NCBI RefSeq assembly: GCF_900110105.1
Contig: NZ_FOCL01000002.1
Coordinates: forward strand, 310,001 to 374,000
Direction of reading: 5' to 3'
DNA from: Mucilaginibacter gossypiicola
GTDB taxonomy: Bacteria > Bacteroidota > Bacteroidia > Sphingobacteriales > Sphingobacteriaceae
DNA length: 64,000 nucleotides
Both the position numbers and the translations under genes were made by a program. Under the pieces are notes generated by a model, which worked only from the letters and a program-made list of their open reading frames with translations, did no database searches and had not been told where the DNA came from. Shown one piece after another: positions 45,976-54,404 of the stretch. The stretch's first letter is position 1. Each line of letters starts with the position of its first letter.

Positions 45976-46008
45976 CAGGTTATTTATCAGGTTTTAAAAT
46001 TCATTCAA

Positions 46009-46209
46009 ATGAAAAATGCACAAAAATTTTCAGTCCTGATCTGGACTGACAAAAGAAAAACAGACTCCCAGGGGTTGGTTCCGCTTTATGCGCGTATTAC
46101 CTATCTCAGCAAACGGACAGAAATTTCACTTGGACGCAAGGTCGATCCTAAAAAGTGGGACGCGGAAAGCGGTTATTTAAAAGGCAGTGGTCAGGATGGT
46201 GCTTGGTGA
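46009..46209 (+). pseudogene. N-terminal fragment of a tyrosine integrase
   Basis: A 66-codon frame (KFSVLIWTDKRKTDSQGLVP then YARITYLSKRTEISLGRKVD) that matches the arm-type DNA-binding N-terminus of Bacteroidota tyrosine recombinases, which normally continue for ~400 residues. The homology ends around 46190 and the frame stops at 46209, where another frame takes over. The catalytic domain is missing and is not found in the window, so the gene is a deletion remnant. Confidence 0.8.
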
Positions 46210-46496
46210 CCATCAACTCCATGATATCTATTCCAAACAGGATGGCGCAGCGTTCACTCTGAGCTATCAGCTGGATGACCCGCACGGCTACCAGCTTTAC
46301 TGTATCGATGCCTCACTCGACGTGCCGGGCAAAGAAAACCGACAGGTATTTCAATACCTGCAAGCCGACGTACCTGCCAAAACAGCGCTGGAGCTGCTGC
46401 AGTTAAAACTTTCCGCACCTGACGGGCAAGACCCATTTAGGCCCCTGAACCTGAAAGAAACAGAACAATATATTCATTTACTAAAAGCAAATCATA
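46187..46496 (+). pseudogene. Gene remnant fused in frame to the 46.5 kb Tra-linked gene
   Basis: About 100 codons (LGDHQLHDIYSKQDGAAFTL, LDVPGKENRQVFQYLQADVP and KETEQYIHLLKANH) with no own start clearly visible except GTG 46187 or ATG 46196. No stop separates it from ATG 46497. It begins exactly where the integrase similarity ends, consistent with a deletion that joined two genes. The family is unknown. Confidence 0.45.
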
Positions 46497-47263
46497 TGAA
46501 CACGCAAAATTTAGATTTCCTGAAAAAAAGCCTGCTGAACCTTGGCTTCGGCGAGAAGGTCAACAAAGAACTGGAACAGCAGATCGGTAAGAAAACCCCG
46601 GAATTTACGCTGGCGGCAAAACACGAATTCAACCAAACACCCATAGACTACCAGCTTCATTTTAAAGCCGGAGAATCGGAAGGGATGTACTTTTTCAATA
46701 AGTATGATGCCACCATTACCAAAGCAAAGGGTGAGGATATCAACCAAACGTTTTACATCAACAAAGGCAATGGTATAACCGCCAAAGAAGCCTTTAACCT
46801 GATGGAAGGGCGGGCCGTGCACAAACAGCTGTTCAACAAGGACGGAGAGAAGTACCAGGCCTGGCTACAGCTCGACCCTGATAACCTGACTCAAAACGGC
46901 AACAAAGAGATCAAAAGGTTCAATGAAAATTACGGATTCAACCTCGAGCAGGTCCTGACCGGTAAGGGCATCAAAGAAATGGAGAACGCGGAAAGCAAGG
47001 AAAGCCTGCTTAGATCCTTACACAAAGGCAATGCCCAGCAGATCACCGTTACCCGTGGTAAGGAAGAAGTGAAATACTTTGTGACCGCCAGCCCGCAATT
47101 CAAAACCATCGACCTTTATGATCACCAGATGAAACGCATCAAACGAGAAGAATTGTTGCAGCCGTCTCAAAAGAACACCCAATCCCAAAAGAACAACCGG
47201 CAGCAAAAGGAGGGCCTGCCTGAAAAAAAGCAGCAGTCAAGAAAGCGTAAAATGACGGTTTAA
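46497..47263 (+). CDS. Second copy of the Tra-linked hypothetical protein
   Basis: 255 residues from ATG 46497 (MNTQNLDFLKKSLLNLGFG), the same start, core blocks (FYINKGNGITAKEAFNLMEG, SLLRSLHKGNAQQITV) and Gln/Lys-rich tail as the gene at 13175-13954. The two copies are clearly homologous over their length but not near-identical, so they come from two elements rather than a recent duplication. The in-frame upstream extension (46187-46496) could make a 358-residue fusion. Function unknown. Confidence 0.8.
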
Positions 47264-47282
47264 ATAAAGACTGTACGTACAT

Positions 47283-47313
47283 TTAAAAGGATAGATTTCG
47301 TCTATCCTTTTAA
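47283..47313. terminator. 13-bp perfect hairpin, bidirectional terminator
   Basis: TTAAAAGGATAGA, TTTCG loop, TCTATCCTTTTAA. It lies 20 bases after the preceding stop and ends the mobile-element scar. Confidence 0.8.
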
Positions 47314-47674
47314 GTATCTTATCGGGACCCAATTATGTTTAGATAATGTTCAGTTATCCTTTGTTTAGTTCCAGCCGCCCTTTATTTTTATAGCTGCGCT
47401 ACTTAGTTTATCAGTGATAAAAACCCAACTCCGCAGTATTTTAGTCCCGCCCGGCCATCGACCGCGGCCCGCAAGATGGGATTGTCAGCAATCCTATATT
47501 GCCGGGGCACGCAAAAATTGTGTCCGCTTTTGTTGACCTTGGAATCACTAATTTCATGGCTTTACTTTTTTTAGGGAACCGCATTGGGTTCAATGTCTGG
47601 AAATTCAACTCCTCTCTAAGTAATGTTTTTTTTGCTGCGCAGATAGGCTGCGCATTGAGCAACTAATTTTGGGT
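47314..47674. promoter_or_regulatory. Leader region of the HEPN operon with 8-bp direct repeat
   Basis: No gene is supported here. GCTGCGCA occurs at 47634-47641 and 47647-47654 (13 bp apart), 21 bases before the first HEPN gene start. This could be an operator or part of an mRNA structure. Confidence 0.35.
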
Positions 47675-48457
47675 ATGACTAATGAAGAATTTGCCGCAAT
47701 GAAAGCTGCGGACACGCAATTTATAGAAGCTGTTGCCTGTATGTTTTCGGAATTTTGCGTGGAGTTAAAAGGCGAAAAGCTGAACCGTTTTATAGCCACG
47801 CCACTCGGCGGCTACTTATGGAAAACAAACCATATTATTTCCGAGATCAACCAGAACCTGGACGATATCAAGTTGGCCGAAACGCTCATAGCAGCTTTTA
47901 TGCCCAGCGACCAACCGCTGAAAAAAGAAGTTAATGCGGCAGAACTGATTCGCTATCATTATGAAAATTATTTACTGCGGACGACCAAACTCAAAGACCT
48001 GACGCTGACGCTGATTAACACGGTCATGCGGCTAGGTCATAAAAAAGGCCTGGGCCTGGAATCGAAGCTGCTTAAAAACCTTGACCCGACCTACGGACAG
48101 TTCGAGGTGATCTGGGGGCATATGAACCAGTTGAATGACCATGTCAAACCCTACCGGAACCACCTGGCCCATAGCGGTACGGTACAGCATCAGGACCTGG
48201 CCCTGCTCAACGCCCATTACACGTGGGGAATAAAACCTAAAACGATTGCAGAAGAATTCCGGTATGAAAAAGCGATGATCGAGGTTCAGCGGGAACTGAT
48301 CGAAAAATTTACGGCGCAAACAAAAGCCTATCCCCTCGCCTCGGACCAGGTGCTTAAAATGATCTATCTTTATCTCGCAAAGCCGTTTTTCGATCAAATG
48401 GGGGTCCTGGTCGATGAGCATTATCAGCGAAAACCGGTTGGCAATGCCAAACCATAG
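47675..48457 (+). CDS. HEPN-domain protein (Cthe_2314-like), putative RNase component
   Basis: ATG 47675 gives 260 residues; a TTG two codons earlier is also possible. The protein is all-helical with no signal peptide. Near residue 160 it has YRNHLAHSG, the R-x4-H HEPN motif that forms the active site of many defence RNases and of nucleotidyltransferase-associated toxins. The overall shape (long N-terminal helices, RN-H box at two thirds) resembles HEPN_Cthe2314. It is the first of three same-strand genes (38- and 96-base gaps). The presence of the motif is seen; RNase activity is inferred. Confidence 0.78.
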   Translation: MTNEEFAAMKAADTQFIEAVACMFSEFCVELKGEKLNRFIATPLGGYLWKTNHIISEINQNLDDIKLAETLIAAFMPSDQPLKKEVNAAELIRYHYENYLLRTTKLKDLTLTLINTVMRLGHKKGLGLESKLLKNLDPTYGQFEVIWGHMNQLNDHVKPYRNHLAHSGTVQHQDLALLNAHYTWGIKPKTIAEEFRYEKAMIEVQRELIEKFTAQTKAYPLASDQVLKMIYLYLAKPFFDQMGVLVDEHYQRKPVGNAKP

Positions 48458-48495
48458 TTAAACAGACTTTAGTATTTTCACTTTAATTTTTATCT

Positions 48496-50412
48496 ATGAG
48501 CCGACTTGACCAGGTTGTTTTTTTTTCAAAAAGTGATGCGATCGGACCGCATATGCTGGGCAAGGCCGAACGCTTGCTGAATCAAACTATGGATTTTTCG
48601 GCGCTGGACTTAAACGGCCTGCTGGAATTCCATCATATCCACCAGTACTTTGAACACGGCTTATATCTTTCTTACTGGACGGAGCAACAGATTGCTGCCT
48701 ATAAGCTTGTGGTCAAAGAAGCATTTGTTGCCTTACGGAAATTCTTCCTGGGCTTGACCGCGGTCGATGTGCTTGCGGAAGTCGGCCAACTGAGCTTTGA
48801 CAACCGGGAAAATTTCTGGCAGCTTTACCGGTATTTCGAGTTATATAAGAAACATGACCGGTCGGTTTTCACAGCAATATTAGCCGCTAATCCGATTCAT
48901 ATCCGCGATATACTGAGCATAGAAAAACTCGTGGATTTCTATAATCTGGAATTGCGGGCTTTTCTCCTGACCTATGAGGAAAGCGCAGAGCTGCTGCTGA
49001 GTCATTACGAACAAAAACATGACCGGCCTAGTCCTTATAACTTTCCTAAAAGCCTTTCCGATGCAGACAGGGAAGCGATCATTGAAGCTTATCTAGGATC
49101 GGCAGAGCCGAACCTTAATTATATTGAGCTGGCGAAGAGCGCGCGGACAATCAAACTGTCGCCTAAAGTACGGCTAAAGGCAAAGCGGGTCGCCGCGAGT
49201 ATAACGTCCGAAGTTCTTACAGACGATAACTCTATAAGGATGGGCGTTGCTGCAAGCCTCTCTGAAAAACAGACCGAGCCGGTAATTTTCGAAAAGGATA
49301 AGAATGGCGACACGATTGCTGTTTATGGTGCCGCTTACCTGAATAAACTGCAAACTGAGCAGCAGCTTTTCGGTGTATTCAGCGATCTTTTTCTGTATAC
49401 CGATGATGAAGGCCTGATCAGCCTGGTCAACAAAGATTCTGAAATGGACACGCTGGAAAAGATCTTTATGCAGGCTAAAAACCAGTACCAAAAGGGGATC
49501 TTATTTGAACGTAAAAATATGCTTTCGCTGGCGCAGCTTGGGGTGTTTAGTCATTACTTAAAGCATAGCGGCCGCTCCATTGAGGCCCTTATCGAAAGTT
49601 TTGTCCACACTTTCTTTAAAGATCAAACGAGCATGGCAGGCCTTGTTTTCCGGATGCCTGCGCCTGGTCTGGAGCCTGCAGAAAAAATCAGGTTGATTGC
49701 ACCGGAAATGGACTATTTACTGCGGCAGTTCAAGAACTTTATTTCAGATAGTGCCATTGACCACGAGTTGCTCAGAATGGACTCGGGGCAACTTCATTTC
49801 AGTGAATTGCCGAGCTCCGTCGCTAAAAAATATATCTACGCTTCGCATGATACGATACGTTTGCTGCAGCATTGGTTTTTTGACCCGACCAGCATTCTGG
49901 CTGATCGGCAAGATGATATGGAGAACCGGCAAACGGTTTTTTACCGCTTGGTTAACCAGCATGTTACGATTGCAGATTTCGAGGACTATCAACTGCCTTA
50001 TCTTCAACAAATGATTACAGATGGTTTCCTGCGGACAGACGAGGACGGTAAGATCGAAATAGTTGACCCGATGATGGTCTTTATTGCCGGAAAATTGCGC
50101 ATCAATGGCTGTATTAGCTATTGGCATATTTCAGAGGTTTTCCGGGGCACATTGGATCGACTGGTTGATGAAGGTTTCTTAAAGGTTTCAGACCGCTTAT
50201 TGACGACTGAGGAGGTGAGCTACCTTAACTATTACCTCAATATGCGCGAGTTCAGCAACGGTAAAGATTTGCGGAATAAATACCTGCATGGTTCGCATGA
50301 CAGAGAACCGGAACAACAGCAACTCGATTATCTGTATTTTTTAAGGACACTGATCGTGCTCTTGATTAAACTTAGGGATGATCTGATGCTAAAAATGAAT
50401 CACGCCAATTAG
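48496..50412 (+). CDS. Large helical protein with C-terminal HEPN motif
   Basis: 638 residues, mostly helical, no signal peptide. The C-terminal ~60 residues contain LRNKYLHGSH (R593, H598), another R-x4-H HEPN box in the style of DUF4209-type C-terminal HEPN domains, followed by a long hydrophobic helix. The middle (about 230-330) holds a possible beta-containing domain (FEKDKNGDTIAVYGAAYLNK). The N-terminal and middle domains are unrecognised and may be a sensor. It lies 38 bases after another HEPN gene, an unusual pairing. Function inferred: an RNA-targeting effector or its partner. Confidence 0.72.
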   Translation: MSRLDQVVFFSKSDAIGPHMLGKAERLLNQTMDFSALDLNGLLEFHHIHQYFEHGLYLSYWTEQQIAAYKLVVKEAFVALRKFFLGLTAVDVLAEVGQLSFDNRENFWQLYRYFELYKKHDRSVFTAILAANPIHIRDILSIEKLVDFYNLELRAFLLTYEESAELLLSHYEQKHDRPSPYNFPKSLSDADREAIIEAYLGSAEPNLNYIELAKSARTIKLSPKVRLKAKRVAASITSEVLTDDNSIRMGVAASLSEKQTEPVIFEKDKNGDTIAVYGAAYLNKLQTEQQLFGVFSDLFLYTDDEGLISLVNKDSEMDTLEKIFMQAKNQYQKGILFERKNMLSLAQLGVFSHYLKHSGRSIEALIESFVHTFFKDQTSMAGLVFRMPAPGLEPAEKIRLIAPEMDYLLRQFKNFISDSAIDHELLRMDSGQLHFSELPSSVAKKYIYASHDTIRLLQHWFFDPTSILADRQDDMENRQTVFYRLVNQHVTIADFEDYQLPYLQQMITDGFLRTDEDGKIEIVDPMMVFIAGKLRINGCISYWHISEVFRGTLDRLVDEGFLKVSDRLLTTEEVSYLNYYLNMREFSNGKDLRNKYLHGSHDREPEQQQLDYLYFLRTLIVLLIKLRDDLMLKMNHAN

Positions 50413-50508
50413 ATTTAGGCATTAAAAGCGCCCGTGCTCCCGATGATAAATCGACGGATTTACTGGCCCGCTGATCCTTAAAACCCAAAAGATTAGTAAA
50501 TTTAATGA

Positions 50509-52302
50509 ATGAACCGAAATCCGCAATTGCCAAAGTCCAGCCGTCAGGAAACTTTAGAGACAATTTCGCGCAATAAACTCGTCCTGCTATTTGATCCGTC
50601 GCTATTTGAATTGCGACCGGAAAATCTGCGGGATAAGGGTATCGATATCATTGGTGAGATCAAGCATGACGAAGTGAACACCAATTTCCGTTTTGCGGTG
50701 CAACTGAAGTCTACGGAATCGGTTAAGAAACAAAAGGACGGTTCGATCTCTTACCCGATTGAAATCAGCAATCTAAATTATCTCCTCAACTTTGGCCTTC
50801 CGAGTTATTATATTTTGTATGACTATCCGTCTGACTGGTTTTATGTCATTTCGGCCGCTGAAGTTTATCGGGAGTTGCAGCAAAAATACCGGCCCGATCA
50901 GTTACCCAAAACCTACAAGGTCAAATTCAGGCAATCGTTAGACCACTCTCAATTGGATGCGATCTACAAGGACACGTTCGAGAGCGGGACTTTGTTGAAA
51001 AAGCTGAACGTTCATTTGCGATCGGGTGCTAAAAATGAACCGCGGCCCAGGGGTTTGGTCATTGATGAAAAACAGGATGTTTATAGTGTTGAACAAAATA
51101 TCGCATTTATCGAACAGTTCGGGATCGAATTACTTAACCAGCATCGTTTTTACCAGGTAGTTGAAATTGAACAGCGAACGCATCCTAGGATCAATGCCTC
51201 TGCCAGGTTCAATATGATCTGCGGCATCGCTTATTATCATCAGGCCAGTCTGTTTAAGGCGATTGAATTATTAAAACTGGCGGTTAAGGAAATTGACAGT
51301 TTGCATCCGGAAGACAGCAATATGTTGTCCTACACAATGCTGCAGGCCAAATACTTGCTGGGATTGGTAGATGAGGCGGCGTTCCGGCAGGAAAAGGCGC
51401 GACTGGTGTCCAACGAGCATGCAGGAACATTTTTACAACTCGAAAACCTGACCAATCAATTTTTTGAAAGCAAAGAACCTGACCAGGGCCGGCGGATTAA
51501 GGTGTTTTATGAGGAGGCGCTTCGTGTCGTTGCCAAGCATCCCGAATTCCATGAAATACGCGTGGTGGCTTATGCCAAAATATTAAACATGGAAGCGAGC
51601 TTGCTATTGCATGAGTTATCCAAAAATGCGTTGACGACACTGGGCCGGAAAGTAGATGTTTACCGCGATGCGCTAACGTCTGACTGGGCCAATTTTAATC
51701 AGCAGTTTTTAGGGCAGTTAAAGGAACTGCATGACTACGCGCTGAAACATCAGAACTTTTTAGCCATCAGTAATTTGGCCATGGAGCAAATCGAATGGCA
51801 ATTCCGTAAAGCCTATCACTATCATGCGTTTAACAATTGGGTTAAAGAACTGCAAGGTTTCAGGGCGGTAGTTTCTGCAGATGACCACGCATCTTTACAT
51901 GAGCTTCTTATAGCGCTGGAGAAAGTCGCCGAGAATTACGACCGGTTGCAACATCGGGAAAATCAATTCAATTGTCTGCGTTCGCGCTATGAAATTTTTC
52001 ACTTTTTGAGGGATCAGGACGGAATGGACAAATGCGCAGCAGAAATGGAAAAACTGATTGATACCTATGACTTGAATATATTGTGCAAATCCTTTGAGCA
52101 GATGCGGCAGGGCGATATGAGACACCACAAATTTATGATGGATCTGGCCCAGCGAAGGGCGGCTGTCGACCGGGTAGCGATGAACAGCGGCATCACTGAA
52201 CATCTTTATTGCGACGTAAGCGCTGAAATGAATGAGGTACTCAAACGTAAACCAAAATGGACTTTAACTGAATTGTTGCCGCTGCCTTACCCGGCAGACT
52301 AA
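50509..52302 (+). CDS. DUF4365-type nuclease-like protein with helical repeat C-terminus
   Basis: 597 residues. Residues ~15-135 look like DUF4365, a restriction-endonuclease-fold family: DKGIDIIGEI (D46, E50) followed by FAVQLKSTES (Q65, K67), the D-(E)-QxK pattern. The remainder is a long helical repeat region resembling TPRs (e.g. IAYYHQASLFKAIELLKLAV). TPR-like arms in defence nucleases often bind a trigger protein. It follows the second HEPN gene by 96 bases on the same strand, so a three-gene operon is likely. It ends four bases into the convergent small gene. Confidence 0.75.
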   Translation: MNRNPQLPKSSRQETLETISRNKLVLLFDPSLFELRPENLRDKGIDIIGEIKHDEVNTNFRFAVQLKSTESVKKQKDGSISYPIEISNLNYLLNFGLPSYYILYDYPSDWFYVISAAEVYRELQQKYRPDQLPKTYKVKFRQSLDHSQLDAIYKDTFESGTLLKKLNVHLRSGAKNEPRPRGLVIDEKQDVYSVEQNIAFIEQFGIELLNQHRFYQVVEIEQRTHPRINASARFNMICGIAYYHQASLFKAIELLKLAVKEIDSLHPEDSNMLSYTMLQAKYLLGLVDEAAFRQEKARLVSNEHAGTFLQLENLTNQFFESKEPDQGRRIKVFYEEALRVVAKHPEFHEIRVVAYAKILNMEASLLLHELSKNALTTLGRKVDVYRDALTSDWANFNQQFLGQLKELHDYALKHQNFLAISNLAMEQIEWQFRKAYHYHAFNNWVKELQGFRAVVSADDHASLHELLIALEKVAENYDRLQHRENQFNCLRSRYEIFHFLRDQDGMDKCAAEMEKLIDTYDLNILCKSFEQMRQGDMRHHKFMMDLAQRRAAVDRVAMNSGITEHLYCDVSAEMNEVLKRKPKWTLTELLPLPYPAD

Positions 52303-52520
52303 TAGTCGATCTTTAAGTAGCTGATCGGCAACTTCACCTGATTAAAAATGTAGCTGATCGTTTCCAGCTCATTTTCAAAACCTTTATTTGCGTCCGCGAT
52401 CACCAATTCAATTTCTTCCTTGTAAATTTTTTCCGCATTTTCCGCATAACCGAGTATTTGCCTAAGTCCGGCGAAAGCACACCTGGTGATCAAAAAAACA
52501 AAGGCATAATTGGCATACAT
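52299..52520 (-). CDS. Small hypothetical protein abutting the tRNA-like gene
   Basis: ATG 52520 gives 73 residues: a hydrophobic start (YANYAFVFLITRCAFAGL), then an acidic helical part (YAENAEKIYKEEIELVIADA). The frame runs open to 52640, but that extension is translation of the tRNA-like gene's antisense strand and should be ignored. The ATG is only 17 bases from the tRNA 5' end, so its promoter would overlap the tRNA. It could be a real small partner or just an open frame. Confidence 0.4.
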   Translation of the reverse strand: MYANYAFVFLITRCAFAGLRQILGYAENAEKIYKEEIELVIADANKGFENELETISYIFNQVKLPISYLKIDY

Positions 52521-52537
52521 TTTGATTGTAAATACAT

Positions 52538-52621
52538 GATCCAGTGGTGAAATTGGCAGACACGCAGGCTTGCCAAGCCTGTGCTTTTTTAAGCGTGCGG
52601 GTTCGTATCCCGCCTGAAATA
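52538..52621 (+). tRNA. Class II (tRNA-Leu-shaped) tRNA with glycine anticodon GCC
   Basis: 84 bases: T8-G9, a leucine-type D arm (GTGAAATTGGCAGACAC), a perfect 5-bp anticodon stem (CAGGC/GCCTG) with loop TTGCCAA (anticodon GCC, 52572-52574), a class II variable arm (GCTT-TTTT-AAGC), a perfect T arm (GCGGG-TTCGTAT-CCCGC) and discriminator A. The acceptor stem is weak: two mismatches and one G-T pair. No CCA is encoded. A Leu/Ser-shaped tRNA with a Gly anticodon is abnormal. It could be mischarged, act as a decoy, or be decaying. A strong terminator 28 bases downstream suggests it is its own transcription unit. Confidence 0.75.
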
Positions 52622-52648
52622 AACACTCGACAGAGTTCATTATATATC

Positions 52649-52669
52649 AAGCCCGAAAGGGCTTTTTTT
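52649..52669 (+). terminator. Terminator of the tRNA-like gene
   Basis: AAGCCC, GAAA loop, GGGCTT followed by TTTTT. It separates the tRNA-like unit from the Gabija-like promoter. Confidence 0.9.
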
Positions 52670-52674
52670 ATGCT

Positions 52675-52706
52675 TTTGATGCACAGGGTTTTATAGGCTA
52701 TATTTG
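52675..52706 (+). promoter_or_regulatory. Bacteroidota-type promoter for the Gabija-like operon
   Basis: -33 box TTTG at 52675-52678, 20-base spacer, -7 box TATATTTG at 52699-52706 (consensus TAnnTTTG). A second TATATTTG lies at 52710-52717. The ATPase ATG follows at 52734, giving a short leader. Confidence 0.65.
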
Positions 52707-52733
52707 CTTTATATTTGTTCTAAACCTGATCTG

Positions 52734-54404
52734 ATGGCCAAAATCCACACGCTTTCAATTACCAATTTCCGAGGCATTAAATCTTTTCATTATGTCTTTG
52801 GCTTCAGCAATTTTGTCTGTCTGATAGGACGCGGAGACTCGGGTAAAACCACGATACTGGATGCGATTTCCCTGGTGCTGTCACCCAGTTGGAATTTGTC
52901 ATTTTATGATACTGATTTTCACGAGACCAACGTAAACGAACCACTCATTATAGAGGCTTCACTTTATGACATCCCTTCAAGCTTGTTAAAGGAAACCAAA
53001 TACGGGCTTTACATCAGGGGACTGGATAAATCGACGGGCGCAATTCATGACGAAATCGACGATCATCATATTCCGGCTTTGACGATCAGGTTGTTTGTTG
53101 AAAAAGATCTGGAACCCAAATGGTATATTATTGACGGCCGGCATGACAACATGGAGATCAGGAGCGCGGACCGGGCGGCTTTAAATGTTTACCTGGTTTC
53201 TGAATATCTTGACCGTCATTTTTCCTGGAACAAAGGCAACCCCTTATATGCATTGCTGAAACAGGATGAAATGGAGCGGGAAAAGAAAGACATTTTTATT
53301 GACGCGTTTCGCGAAGCCAAAGCGAGAATCGATGAAAGCGATTTTACGCATCTGGAGATGGTAGAGAAACGGATCAAAACCTCGGCACAAAAACTGGGGA
53401 TTGATATTGAAAATGCAACCACTACCATTGACCTGAAAGATATTATCATCCGGGACGGCCGTATTTGCCTGCATGAAGACAAAATACCTTTCCGGCTTAA
53501 AGGTAAAGGCTCAAAACGTTTAATTTCTATAGCCATCCAAATGGAACTGGCAAATAACGGCGGGATACTTTTAGTGGATGAGATTGAACAGGGTTTAGAA
53601 CCGGATCGGGCGCAGCACCTGGCTAATTTCCTTAAACACAATAATACGGGCCAGGTATTTCTGACTACGCATTCCAGCGCCGTATTAGTGGAACTGGCTG
53701 CGGTCGATCTTTATAAAATGGTTCGCGGTGGTACAGGTCTGTTCAAGCTTACGGCAGATCTTCAGGGCCTGGTTAGAAAAAACCCCGAGGCCTTTTTCGC
53801 GCGCAGGGTGATGGTCTGCGAGGGTTTAACAGAAATGGGTATATGCCGTGCGCTGAATAACGAGCGCATGGCAAAAAAAGAATTAAGTGCGGCATTAAAG
53901 GGCATTAGGGTTGCTAACGGATCAGGCACAACGCTTATCAGCTACGCTTCAGGGCTTCGTCAGGCAGGCTATCCAACTGCCTTATTCTGTGACGCGGATG
54001 TTGCCGACATCAATAATCAAAAAGCTGCGCTCCGCGCAACTGGTGTAGAGATCATCGACCCGGAAGATGGTCATTGTATAGAAGCCCAATTATTTAAAGA
54101 CCTTCCCTGGGCTGGGGTCAGGGAACTGGTGGCGTATCAAGTGAGCAGTAGTGACGAGCAAAGTGTCAAGCAAAGCGTGGCAGCCCAATTTGGGAAAACG
54201 CTAAGCGAAAAATGGCTTGAAACCGATTCGGAAGACTTGAGGACCGCCTTGGCTAAAGCTTCCTGTGTAAAAAACAAGGAGTGGTTCAAACGTATGGATC
54301 ATGGCGAGGAAGTTGGCCGGGTTTGTTTCAAGTACCTATCGTCCATGCCGGACTGCCGCTTGAAAGCGATGTTAACCGCTTTAAATAACTGGTTTGACGC
54401 ATGA
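52734..54404 (+). CDS. Gabija-like OLD-family ATPase/TOPRIM endonuclease (GajA-like)
   Basis: 556 residues from ATG 52734 (MAKIHTLSITNFRGIK; a TTG ten codons earlier is less likely). ATPase: Walker A GRGDSGKTT (32-40), Walker B ILLVDEIEQGLEPD (near 276-290) and LTTHSSAVL. TOPRIM: MVCEGLTE (near 360) and LFCDADVADI (near 416), the acidic metal site. GajA proteins of Gabija have this ATPase-TOPRIM order and nick DNA when nucleotides are depleted. The next gene is a UvrD-like helicase overlapping by four bases, the Gabija arrangement. The assignment rests on both domains and on the pairing. Confidence 0.88.
   Translation: MAKIHTLSITNFRGIKSFHYVFGFSNFVCLIGRGDSGKTTILDAISLVLSPSWNLSFYDTDFHETNVNEPLIIEASLYDIPSSLLKETKYGLYIRGLDKSTGAIHDEIDDHHIPALTIRLFVEKDLEPKWYIIDGRHDNMEIRSADRAALNVYLVSEYLDRHFSWNKGNPLYALLKQDEMEREKKDIFIDAFREAKARIDESDFTHLEMVEKRIKTSAQKLGIDIENATTTIDLKDIIIRDGRICLHEDKIPFRLKGKGSKRLISIAIQMELANNGGILLVDEIEQGLEPDRAQHLANFLKHNNTGQVFLTTHSSAVLVELAAVDLYKMVRGGTGLFKLTADLQGLVRKNPEAFFARRVMVCEGLTEMGICRALNNERMAKKELSAALKGIRVANGSGTTLISYASGLRQAGYPTALFCDADVADINNQKAALRATGVEIIDPEDGHCIEAQLFKDLPWAGVRELVAYQVSSSDEQSVKQSVAAQFGKTLSEKWLETDSEDLRTALAKASCVKNKEWFKRMDHGEEVGRVCFKYLSSMPDCRLKAMLTALNNWFDA

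Noticed and set aside
47441..47662. 73-codon minus-strand ORF upstream of the HEPN operon
   Set aside because: No family resemblance and it covers the operon leader with the GCTGCGCA repeats.
52521..52640. N-terminal extension of the small ORF at 52299
   Set aside because: It is the antisense translation of the tRNA-like gene, a well-known false ORF type.
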